64,000 nt of DNA from Protonemura montana (Eukaryota > Arthropoda > Insecta > Plecoptera > Nemouridae): NCBI GenBank assembly GCA_947568835.1, contig OX387612.1:625001-689000 (forward strand). The letters are read 5' to 3'. Shown here piece after piece: positions 27,440 to 37,218 of this stretch. Position 1 is the first letter of the stretch; each line of letters opens with the position of its first letter. Position numbers and translations under genes: made by a program. Under the pieces are notes generated by a model that saw only the letters and a list, made by a program, of their open reading frames with translations, was not told the DNA's origin and did not search any database.

Positions 27440-30400
27440 TTAGGAGGAGGAGGTGTCCATTGGAACTTCTTCATCCGCATCCGATACAGCGAGTTGACTA
27501 AGCGACTGCTCAAGGGCCTGCTGGTCAGCCTCTTGATAGCCACTACGCGAGGAAGGATCCGCTGCCTGGTGGTCCGGCGCATGAATCTCGAGCACCTCCT
27601 GGTACACGATGTTCTTGGTGAAGGTGGTGTTGCTCGAGACGATCAACTTGCCCTGCGCCTCGTTACCGGCGACTGCCACGAAGATCGAGTCCAAAGAGCG
27701 AGCCCGAGAAAGCGCCACGTATAGCTGACCGTGTCCGAATACTGGTTTTTCTAAATGAATTCCCACCCTCTTTAAAGATTGACCCTGGGCTTTATTGATG
27801 GTCATGGCGAATGCCAGACGGATCGGAAACTGGCGCCTTGTCATCGTAAAGGGCATGCCAATGTCCGAGGGAGTTAGGTTGACTCTACATAGGAAAGTGC
27901 GTCGTCCCGCACAGCGCCCTCCGATGATCCTGCAGTCGATCACGTGCTCGTGGAGTGCAACAACGCTGAGTCGAGTCCCATTGCATAGGCCGGCTCTCAC
28001 GTCGACGTTCCTCATGAGCATCACGATTGCATGAACTTTCAGACGAAGCTTGTGCGGTGGCATCCCGGATGGCGTTAATGAATTTAGATATTCTACGGGA
28101 TAATCGGTAGCCAAAACGTCGCCATCTTCGCCTTCACTGACATCGACAGTGTCGGCGCTGCAGTATTCGAACACGTCACCTTCGAGGCGCTCAAGAACGT
28201 TGTCATTGATGTTCAAAGACTCCACGTTCTTCGGGCAGAGGATGGCATGGTCTTGCATCACGGCCATCTCGGCAGCACTAATGCTCGTGCCGAAGACGGC
28301 GTCAATGACGCAGTCCACGACGCATTGGACAGGTAATGCGATGGTGTCATCCGGGAGGTGGCAGTCATTCAAAATCTCGCCGTTTCCGACACGCAAGAGC
28401 CACTCGACGAACTCTACTTCGCCTGGGTTGGCGCGCATGTTCGCGCGCAGCTCGAGGGTGCGGAACAACGACCAAAGCGCGCCACGCTTAATGCATTGCT
28501 CGACTATGGTCGTTCGGTTGCCATTTCGAACGACTGGGAGGCACTGCCTAAAATCCCCGCCAATAACGATCACCTTTCCGCCGAACGGACGCTCATCGTT
28601 TGTCACGTCTCTTAGCGTCCGCTCGATCACGTTCAGGGCCAGCAGAGGCGCCATGGGTCCTTCATCCAAGATGATGACCTTGGCCGCCCTCAGCGAAGCG
28701 CCCTCGGCGGAGTTGGGCTTCACGCCAGACGTGCTGTTTTCCACAATCGGAACAGGCAATCGAAATCGCGAGTGGCAGGTCCTCCCTCCCTTCAGTAACG
28801 TCGCCGCAATGCCCGTCCACGCGACGGCCACGGCTCGCTCGCCTCGGGCTCGCAGCGTGCTGATGAGGGTGTTGTATAGGAAGGTCTTCCCGCTGCCGCC
28901 CGGGCCGTCCAGGTAGAAGCACCTCTGCTCGGCGTTCGGGTCGTCGATTGCTGCCATCACCGCGTCGAATGCCACGCGCTGCCTGCCGTTGAGCTTCACC
29001 AAGTTCTCCTCGGCCTCTTCCCTTTCGGCGGTCTGGTCGAACTGCTCGTCGACAGCAACGATGACTGGCACTCGAGGCGCCGGCAAACCGATTTCGGCGT
29101 TGGTCAGGCGGTGTAGGGCAAGGACGGACTGGATGGAATTCAGGGCCAACTGTTCTGCCTCGATGGGGTCGTGTTCTCGGGCGAAATCTTCGCAGAAATC
29201 GCCCTTGAAACGCTCCCATAGAGACAGCGGGTCAAGAGGCTGACAGAACGCGCAAATGATAGCAAACAGCTGACGAAGTTCGTTTGGCATCTTTATAGCA
29301 ACCGCCTCCTGCAGACATTTCTGCCACTCGTCGTCGTCCATTAGCAGGTTGCGTGCCACGGCAGCTTCCTTGAAGGTAGCGTAAACCCTACCCTGGAACG
29401 TGCGCACGTCCTCGAATGAGGTGGCGCCGGCGACGTGAAGCAAAAGGAGACGAAGATGGTATCGCTCGATCTGCCGGGGCGTCACGGAGTACATTCGGCT
29501 GATGATGGAGCCGGCACCTCGCTTACGTGGCTTCCACGCTTTGCCCTCGAAACGGAAGTGGTACGGGATGTCGATGTACTTGTACTGCCGTGCCGCCGGG
29601 TTGCTACTATTCAGCACAAACCATGCCGTCAGCGTAGTCAGCGCAGCCCTGCCGCGTTCTGCTGCGGCTTCCTCGTCTCCAGGACGGAACGTGACCATGT
29701 GGTCACCCTCGAGGTGGATCGCCAAACGGATGATAGTGTGCGACTTTTCGTGCATTTCAAATCCGAAAATTCTCCACGCAGCCTCTTGGGGACTCACGTA
29801 GCGAGAGTCGATGAACTGTGAGACCTCGTCCCACACCAACTCTTGCTGGGCACCGTGCGCTGGACGTGGCTCATGATCGCCCTCCGCGGGGACAGAGACG
29901 CGGAGCTGGACCCTGGCACAGTCGTGACCTTTGTACACGTACTTGCACAGGTACTTGACCGTCTTCGCGGATCCACAGTGCTCGATGTTCAGGTGGCAGT
30001 CAAACTTGGAGCTTAAGTACTTGTTGTAAGGCACTACGTCTCGGTTGTCGACCACTCTTCCTGAGATGGTATGCGTCTGCCCGCTCTCTCGACGGCGATA
30101 GACGGTGAAACCCCCCTCGTTGACCACAGTCACATCTGTGAACGACTTGGGGAACTTCTTCTTACACTTTCCGTCCTCCATGCACACAGAGGACATGTTC
30201 CGAGCGCCGCACGGGCCGTGGATCATCGACGACACGATGACCTTGTGCAGTCTCTCCTCGGTCACCGGATCGGGCAACTCGGCACAGATAAGTGCGTCTA
30301 CCTCCTCGGGAGTGCGGATCTTGTCCTCGTCGCGAAGGATTACCAGGATGTGAGCGTGAGGGAGTCCACGTTTTTGGAACTCGATCACGTGGAAGTGAGC

Positions 30401-33052
30401 CATGGGAACGCCCAGCACGTGCCTCTTGGTGAGATCAGACATCAGCTCCTTGAGTTTAAGTTGGAATACTCGCGCGGTGAGATCGGGTCGGTCTTCTGCC
30501 CTTTCGTACGCCGCTAGGCTCGTCTGAATCTCAGGCCACTTCGGATTACACGTCATAGTAAGGAAAAGATCGGGTTTTCCAAACTTGGTGACGATACTCA
30601 TAGCGTCTTGATATAGCTGCTGGCAATGCCTGGGGCTTCCGATGAAACTGGAAGGCAGAATCACCATCTTCCCGACATTGCAGCCCTGCCGCTCAGCACG
30701 GTTCGCCAAGTGGTCCATGAGCCCACTGTAGAGTTCGGCGCGCAGCGTTTTCTGGTTCCTGATGACGAACTCAAGGCGATTTCCCTCAACCTTGATATAG
30801 GCATCTACCATAAACTGCTGCGTCAGCTTGCCGGCGTGCAGCACTGGATGGAAGGCGCCGACACGCTCGTGGAGTCGATGGCTATAAAACTCCATTAGAG
30901 TGACGACGCTGTGCTTAGATTGCCTGGTGTGCGGCATACCTCGTTGCCAGCCGGGTTCTCCACGCGGGAACAACAGCACGTAGCTGAGCGGATCCGTGTT
31001 GGGCGACAGGACAGACAGCTGCTCAATAAATCCGCCACGAGTATGGATACGAATATCACGTCCTAGAGGAGGCATGCCACCGTCAACGCTCTGATAAACA
31101 ACGGCCACCTCGTGGGCCGTAGGATTTTCGTACAGCCGCCGTCGGTCATCCACGAAACGCAGTTCGGCCATGACCTCGGGTCGCCCCTCGGCAGCTGCAC
31201 GGATCCTGTCGTCGGCCTCCACCTGACCTAGCGTTTTAAGCCCTTGGGCAAAAGGATTTATTTCGCGAACCAGCGCGTCCAGCTCATGAAGCAGGTTGGG
31301 TAGCAGATTAGCATTCTGGCGCCTGTCCATTCGATGCGTCTTCGCTTGTTCCGCGTCAAGAAAGTACAGGTGCGAATAGAGGGGCTTCTGCACCGCCTGC
31401 CCCATATGGCCGATCCTGTGCTGGATGTTGCCATGGACACGAAAACAGTATGTGCCACGGCCCTGGGGGATGTCCGTCTTAACTCCGACTGAAGCGAAGG
31501 AGAGCGAACTGTTGTACGACCGGATGTTTTTGCGGAAGTTCTTAGACTCGCAATGGTCTCCGGTCAGCAACGCATGCATTAAATCGGGATACGCGAGGAG
31601 AGGCTCAAGGATTACGTTGCCCGAGTGACAACAGAGTTTGTAAATTTTGTCAGAAGGACGCTCTCCTGCGAAGTACAGAGCGCCGCACACCCTGCATACT
31701 TCGTCCATGCTGCCGCAGTGAAAGAGGGCGACGTCAGCGACGTCTTGCCGTGCAGCCTCCAAGTGGAAAGGATGAAGGTTCACTGGAGCAAGATCAGGTT
31801 CGAACTGATCGTCTGGCGCGTCAATAGCCTCGACCGCGACTCGCTGGCTTTGCTCTAGTTCAGCCTCTTGGGCGCGTTGAGACGCCTCCTCCTCAGCGCG
31901 CTGAGAGACTTCCACTTCGAACGCCGCGAGCTTATCCCTGGTCTCGGCATTTCGACGCTGCTGAGATTGCTCCCTCGCGGCGACTATACGGCTCTCGCGC
32001 GCCTCTGTAGTCTCATGCTGCCTTTCAGACTGCGTTTGAACTGCCTTCTGGCTTAATCGCTGAAGGCGCTGTTCCTCAGATTCGTCCCTTAAGCGGCGAC
32101 GCTTGGACTCTGCCATAAGGGCTAGTCGCTGAAGGCGCTGTTCGTCAGCTTCGTCACTCAAGCGGCGACGCTCTGACTCTGCCTTAAGGGCTAGTCGCTG
32201 AAGGCGCTGTTCGTCAGCTTCGTCACTCAAGCGGCGACGCTTTGACTCTGCCTTAAGGGCAAGTCGCTGAAGGCGCTGTTCGTCAGCTTCGTCACTCAAG
32301 TGGCGACGCTTTGACTCTGCCTTAAGGGCAAGTCGCTGAAGGCGCTGTTGGTCAGCTTCGTCACTCAAGCGGCGACGCTCTGCCTCTGCCTTAAGGGCCA
32401 GTCGCTGAAGGCGCTGTTCTTCCGTACATTTTGCCAAGCGGAGGCGCTCAGACTCGGCCTTTTCAGCAAGAAGCTGTAGGCGTCGTCCCTCAGAAGCTTC
32501 GTCTAGTCGTCGACGCTTCGACTCGGCAACCTGGGCCAGACGCAGAAGACGCTGGGCCTCATTCTCAGCCTTTCTGCGCTGGCGAGCATTTTTAGCTTTT
32601 TCCGCTAGTCGGGCACTCCGTTCGTTTGCTGTTACTTGCACGTTCTTGTCCTCTTGGAGCTGGCCAACTGAATTTTCTAGGATCTGAGTTTGGTCAAGGG
32701 ATGGGAGTACAGATGGCACATTGTCGGAAAAGGAATGCATATAGCGGCTTGTAGAGGGTTGATCATAAAAAGCTGGAAGAGAAGCGGGGGCGGCCTGTTC
32801 TAATAATGAATCATGCTTTAAGACACTCACCGGGGCTTCTTCGAGAATAGCGGAAAGAAAAGGACGCTGCTCGTCAAGCGTCGACGTCGACGGGCTAGCA
32901 GTCGCCTGATGGTCGGCGTGCTCGGCCGTCTCTCTCGTCCTCGCTCTCTCGTCAGCAGCAGCCCTTTTCTTCGCCGCCGCGCTCTCCGCTCTTGCCGTTG
33001 CACCTTTTCCGCCTTTCCGAGACGTCAGATTTACACGCTTCTTAGGTGGCAT
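27440..33052 (-). CDS. Helitron A Rep-helicase (1,870 aa)
   Basis: This rolling-circle transposase nicks, transfers and unwinds DNA. The N-terminal 150 residues are Lys/Arg/Ala-rich. Residues ~176-336 are seven 23-residue charged repeats (AESKRRRLSDEADEQRLQRL type), likely a long coiled coil. A Cys/His cluster (Cys453, Cys456, Cys474, Cys475, His476) follows. The Helitron_like_N region spans about 645-850. Rep motifs are FLTMTCNPKWPEI (830-842), the HUH-type QKRGLPHAHIL (His899 and His901) and the tyrosine motif VKYLCKYVYKG (1032-1042). The Pif1-type helicase has Walker A GPGGSGKT (1383-1390), Walker B ILDEGPM (from about 1461), GGDFRQCLPV (1498-1507) and TINKAQGQSL near 1745. There are no stops or shifts. 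No OTU, endonuclease or RPA domain is visible. It is the only gene of the element and ends about 6.4 kb from the 3' terminus. Confidence 0.93.
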   Translation of the reverse strand: MPPKKRVNLTSRKGGKGATARAESAAAKKRAAADERARTRETAEHADHQATASPSTSTLDEQRPFLSAILEEAPVSVLKHDSLLEQAAPASLPAFYDQPSTSRYMHSFSDNVPSVLPSLDQTQILENSVGQLQEDKNVQVTANERSARLAEKAKNARQRRKAENEAQRLLRLAQVAESKRRRLDEASEGRRLQLLAEKAESERLRLAKCTEEQRLQRLALKAEAERRRLSDEADQQRLQRLALKAESKRRHLSDEADEQRLQRLALKAESKRRRLSDEADEQRLQRLALKAESERRRLSDEADEQRLQRLALMAESKRRRLRDESEEQRLQRLSQKAVQTQSERQHETTEARESRIVAAREQSQQRRNAETRDKLAAFEVEVSQRAEEEASQRAQEAELEQSQRVAVEAIDAPDDQFEPDLAPVNLHPFHLEAARQDVADVALFHCGSMDEVCRVCGALYFAGERPSDKIYKLCCHSGNVILEPLLAYPDLMHALLTGDHCESKNFRKNIRSYNSSLSFASVGVKTDIPQGRGTYCFRVHGNIQHRIGHMGQAVQKPLYSHLYFLDAEQAKTHRMDRRQNANLLPNLLHELDALVREINPFAQGLKTLGQVEADDRIRAAAEGRPEVMAELRFVDDRRRLYENPTAHEVAVVYQSVDGGMPPLGRDIRIHTRGGFIEQLSVLSPNTDPLSYVLLFPRGEPGWQRGMPHTRQSKHSVVTLMEFYSHRLHERVGAFHPVLHAGKLTQQFMVDAYIKVEGNRLEFVIRNQKTLRAELYSGLMDHLANRAERQGCNVGKMVILPSSFIGSPRHCQQLYQDAMSIVTKFGKPDLFLTMTCNPKWPEIQTSLAAYERAEDRPDLTARVFQLKLKELMSDLTKRHVLGVPMAHFHVIEFQKRGLPHAHILVILRDEDKIRTPEEVDALICAELPDPVTEERLHKVIVSSMIHGPCGARNMSSVCMEDGKCKKKFPKSFTDVTVVNEGGFTVYRRRESGQTHTISGRVVDNRDVVPYNKYLSSKFDCHLNIEHCGSAKTVKYLCKYVYKGHDCARVQLRVSVPAEGDHEPRPAHGAQQELVWDEVSQFIDSRYVSPQEAAWRIFGFEMHEKSHTIIRLAIHLEGDHMVTFRPGDEEAAAERGRAALTTLTAWFVLNSSNPAARQYKYIDIPYHFRFEGKAWKPRKRGAGSIISRMYSVTPRQIERYHLRLLLLHVAGATSFEDVRTFQGRVYATFKEAAVARNLLMDDDEWQKCLQEAVAIKMPNELRQLFAIICAFCQPLDPLSLWERFKGDFCEDFAREHDPIEAEQLALNSIQSVLALHRLTNAEIGLPAPRVPVIVAVDEQFDQTAEREEAEENLVKLNGRQRVAFDAVMAAIDDPNAEQRCFYLDGPGGSGKTFLYNTLISTLRARGERAVAVAWTGIAATLLKGGRTCHSRFRLPVPIVENSTSGVKPNSAEGASLRAAKVIILDEGPMAPLLALNVIERTLRDVTNDERPFGGKVIVIGGDFRQCLPVVRNGNRTTIVEQCIKRGALWSLFRTLELRANMRANPGEVEFVEWLLRVGNGEILNDCHLPDDTIALPVQCVVDCVIDAVFGTSISAAEMAVMQDHAILCPKNVESLNINDNVLERLEGDVFEYCSADTVDVSEGEDGDVLATDYPVEYLNSLTPSGMPPHKLRLKVHAIVMLMRNVDVRAGLCNGTRLSVVALHEHVIDCRIIGGRCAGRRTFLCRVNLTPSDIGMPFTMTRRQFPIRLAFAMTINKAQGQSLKRVGIHLEKPVFGHGQLYVALSRARSLDSIFVAVAGNEAQGKLIVSSNTTFTKNIVYQEVLEIHAPDHQAADPSSRSGYQEADQQALEQSLSQLAVSDADEEVPMDTSSS

Positions 33053-34720
33053 CTGTGTGAAGAAAGCGAGGCTTTAGTAGTGCCTAGCGTCGCCGAGCTG
33101 AAGCGGAGCGTGGCTGAGCACGAACCAACCGCCATGTTTTGTAAAAATGACCTCACGCAAATATCATGCCAGGCTAAATGTATGCTTTAATATGCACAAC
33201 AATCAATTCAGTTTCTTAACAAAGAATTATGCTAATTTGCTTCGAATGCGAGCTTGGACGCCATGTTGAACACACTTCTAATTGTTGGAATGGTGTGTAT
33301 GGGTGGGTTGGGGAGGGGGATGAGAATCGCGTAGAGCGATTGCATCATGTTACGTAAAAGTGACGTCACGGAAACTTCCACAAGACGGGCAAAATGTATG
33401 CTTTCCAGTCTTGATGATGAACGATAATTTTAATAATTAAGAAGCTAAACGCTATAAAATCACTATAAATAATTGAATCACTTGATGATATTAGGGGTTG
33501 ACTATTACTGGATATTGTGACATGCAAATTAAATCTGAAATAAGATTACCTTGAATAGCGACGAAATTCTTCCCCACAAGAGTGTTTCGCCGTGTAGGTA
33601 ATCCGCACTCTCATGCTCGACTAACTGCTTTAGCAAATGGCGGTTGGCGGGCTTTGGGAGTGTGACTAATTGCCGAGCGTGGATGCCGATCAAAAAGCGC
33701 TAAACCATCATCCCGCTACGTAAAATGACGTCACGCAAATTCAAACTTTACACCACGCGCGACGATTTAAATTACGTGCCGTAAGAAGCTGTCGAAGCTA
33801 CACGCTGTAAATAAATAAAGCCAGAAGTCAAATTATTGCGGTCAGTGATGATAATAATGTGTCTTTAGAAGTTAGCTAATTACTTACGGGTTAAATCATT
33901 ACTAAATATATCTGAAAACTTATTAAAGAAACACAATTGAACACAAAATGTGCAATAAAAATACAATTTTTACGCCTGTAAAGAGTCAAACTTTTTCTTT
34001 ACCTACCTGTTTCATCCGAAGTTGCTTTTAAAATCCTGTTTAAATCGCCGTATCACATCAACTCACTTTAAAATGTCGCGTTTCATATAGTGCTTTGAAA
34101 TCATGTCCAAATTATAACCATTTCCTGTTGTTTTTGACCGATTTTCGCCAGAAACAAAGGGGTTTTAGTAGATAGTTTGACATTTCAACCCATTTTGACG
34201 TTTAATTTGGCCTGATGATCCACTGCTGAGAAGATACATTCACGATTTCGTACACCTTGCCGTGGTGACAAAAAAGCAAACAATTGATCAAAGCTGTCAG
34301 TTTATTAGCAAAATTAATTCTTTTTCACGTAAAACGATCGCAATTAAATGTGTTTTCGCTCAATTACATCAACAACTTTAATACGAATGCATGAAAAATC
34401 ACCGAGAAGCTCCAGGCTAGAAAAACTTGAGTAGTAAAAGAATTTTTTAATCGAGCTGCATCTCCTGGCTCTGAGATATCTTGCCGTCATATTTAGCAAC
34501 TTTTCACCATGAAAACGATTTAAAATCGCTGTGAAAATGTCGCCTGCCAATGGAAAAGTTAATTCTGAAAAATTCTAGCCCATTTCGGTACGTTTAGAGT
34601 CGCATTTCGCAATTTCCATAACCAGTAGAGCGGCCGGTTACATCCCAGCCATCCACCCACCCATATACCCACAAACTAAAAAGTTGAACATCGCAATTTA
34701 AAGCTTTTATATAAGGTTAA
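33053..34720 (-). other. Helitron A 5' non-coding region
   Basis: 1.67 kb upstream of the Rep-helicase, with no gene visible. It matches 52,078-52,975 and then 55,117-55,933 in Helitron B. Several TGACGTCA-like words (near 33,361, 33,726) could be CREB/ATF-type sites. The last 500 bp are the 5' module shared with all the non-autonomous relatives. Confidence 0.6.
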
Positions 34721-35627
34721 CTAGCAGAACCCGCTGCCTACGGCCGCTTTCTATTTTGAGGAAGTGGGCATTTTGATTTCATTTGTAAAGCCTTTAATGG
34801 GACCACAACCAAAAGTACCCCCATGAATTTAATTTGAAATTTGCCGCTTATGTCACTCGGGGTCACTGCATTGTGGAAACTCTGTGGTATTCCAAAGTGA
34901 CCACGATGACAATTTCGAAAACAAACGACGTTGGCTGTCAAAAGATTTCCGTGTATGATTTCTTGAAATATTTATTAAAGAGTGAAACTTGTGAAATACC
35001 TTTTACAATCTGGGCTAGCCAATCTTGCTAGCCAAGACACTAACAATATTTCAGTTCTGTCAATTATTTCCCTTCAGTTCTAGAGATTTTGAAAAGAATT
35101 TGACATTGACGTTGACATTGACATTGACGTTTGAATATCCTAGGTTCACTGCCGAAAAGATACATTCACGATTTCGTACACCTTGCCGTGGTGTCAAAAA
35201 AGCAAACAATTGATCAAAGCTGTCAGTTTATTAGCAAAATTAATTCTTTTTCACGTAAAACGATCGCAATTGAATGTGTTTTCGCTCAATTGCATCAACA
35301 ACTTTAATACGAATGCATGAAAAATCACCGGGGAGCTCGAGGCTAGAAAAAGTTGAGTATTAAAAGAGTTTTAAAAATCGAGCTGTATCGCCTGGCTCTG
35401 AGATATCTTGCCGTCATATTTAGCAACTTTTCACCATGAAAACGCTCTCAAATCGCCGTCAAAATGTCATCCAGCAATGGAGAGCAGAATTACGAACAAA
35501 TATAACCCAATTGCACACGTTTTTGACCAAATTTCGCAATTTCTATCAACATTTGAGCTAATGTCACATACATCCCAGCCAGATACAAACTAAAAAGTTG
35601 AACATCGCTAAAATAAGGCTTTTATAT
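34721..35627 (-). mobile_element. Short non-autonomous Helitron relative (unit 1)
   Basis: About 0.9 kb. Plus-strand left end CTAGCAGAACCCGCTGCCTACGG follows directly on Helitron A. It shares the 5' module (CATTCACGATTTCGTACACC to ACAAACTAAAAAGTTGAAC) and a hexamer tract, TTGACATTGACGTTGACATT, near 35,100. It has no satellite core and no gene. It breaks off in TTTATAT without the usual AAGGTTAA, where an inverted partial copy begins. Confidence 0.75.
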
Positions 35628-35640
35628 GGCTGGGATATAT

Positions 35641-35960
35641 GGCTCAGTATGTGGCTTTTATGTGGCTGGGATCTGGCTGGGATGTATGTGACGTTAGCTG
35701 AAATGTTGATAGAAATTGCGAAATTTGGTCAAAAACGTGTGCAATTGGGTTATATTTGTTCGTAATTCTGCTCTCCATTGCTGGGTGACATTTTGACGGC
35801 GATTTGAGAGCGTTTTCATGGTGAAAAGTTGCTAAATATGACGGCAAGATATCTCAGAGCCAGGCGATGCAGCTCGATTTTATAACTCTTTTAATACTCG
35901 AGTTTTTCTTGCCTAGAGCTCCACGGTGATTTTTCATGCATTCGTATTAAAGTTGTTGAT
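35641..35960 (+). repeat. Inverted partial copy of the 5' module (palindrome arm)
   Basis: About 320 bp reading as the reverse complement of the end of unit 1 (35,300-35,600), and even closer to unit 3 (36,890-37,170). With unit 1 it forms a palindrome centred near 35,640, where GGCTGGGATATATGG words repeat. This is the only place in the array where orientation flips. Confidence 0.8.
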
Positions 35961-36467
35961 GAACGCAGCAGAACCCGCTGCCTACGGCCGCTTTCTATTT
36001 TGAGGAAGTGGGCATTTTGATTTCAATTGTAAAGCCTTTAATGGGACCACAACCAAAAGTACCCCCATGAATTGAATTTGAAATTTGCCGCCTATGTCAC
36101 TCGGGGTCACTGCATTGTGGAAACTCTGTAAACGATAACTCTTATAAACTCTTATAACTCTTAAAAACGATTAACTCTTATAAACGATAACGATAAACGA
36201 TAACTCTTATAAACGATTTTATAACTCTTTTAATACTCGAGTTTTTCTTGCCTAGAGCTCCACGGTGATTTTTCATGCATTCGTATTAAAGTTGTTGATG
36301 AACGCAGCAGAACCCGCTGCCTACGGCCGCTTTCTATTTTGAGGAAGTGGGCATTTTGATTTCAATTGTAAAGCCTTTAATGGGACCACAACCAAAAGTA
36401 CCCCCATGAATTGAATTTGAAATTTGCCGCCTATGTCACTCGGGGTCACTGCATTGTGGAAACTCTG
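35875..36467. repeat. Two 254-bp direct repeats separated by an 85-bp filler
   Basis: 35,875-36,128 and 36,214-36,467 match, 339 bp apart. Both start CGATTTTATAACTCTTTT and run to GGAAACTCTGT. Between them, 36,129-36,213 is made of short scrambled words (AACGATAACTCTTATAAAC and variants) built from the repeat's own first bases. Confidence 0.85.
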
Positions 36468-37218
36468 TGGTATTCCAAAGTGACCACGATGACAATTTCG
36501 AAAACAAACGACGTTGGCTGTCAAAAGATTTCCGTGTATGATTTCTTGAAATATTTCTTTAAGAGTGAAACTTGTGAAATACCTTTTTCAATCTGGGCTA
36601 GCCAATCTTGCTAGCCAAGACACCAACAATATTTCAGTTCTGTCGATTATTTCCCTTCAGTTCTAGAGATTTTGAAAAGAATTTGACATTGACGTTGACA
36701 TTGACATTGACGTTTGAATTTCCTGAATGCACTGCTGAGAAGATACATTCACGATTTCGTACACCTTGCCGTGGTGACAAAAAAGCAAACAATTGATCAA
36801 AGCTGTCAGTTTATTAGCAAAATTATTTTTTTTTGCACGTAAAACGATAGCAATTGAATGTGTTTTCGCTCAATTACATCAACAACTTTAATACGAATGC
36901 ATGAAAAATCACCGTGGAGCTCCAGGCAAGAAAAACTCGAGTATTAAAAGAGTTATAAAATCGAGCTGCATCGCCTGGCTCTGAGATATCTTGCCGTCAT
37001 ATTTAGCAACTTTTCACCATGAAAACGCTCTCAAATCGCCGTCAAAATGTCACCCAGCAATGGAGAGCAGAATTACGAACAAATATAACCCAATTGCACA
37101 CGTTTTTGACCAAATTTCGCAATTTCTATCAACATTTCAGCTAACGTCACATACATCCCAGCCAGATACAAACTAAAAAGTTGAACATCGCTAAATTAAG
37201 GCTTTTATATAAGGTTAA
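36300..37218 (-). mobile_element. Short non-autonomous Helitron relative (unit 3)
   Basis: Same layout as unit 1 at ~0.9 kb. The left end reads GAACGCAGCAGAACCCGCTGCC, with the CT of CTAGCAG replaced, so that terminus is damaged. The right end is the normal TATATAAGGTTAA and abuts CTAG of unit 4. No gene. Confidence 0.75.
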
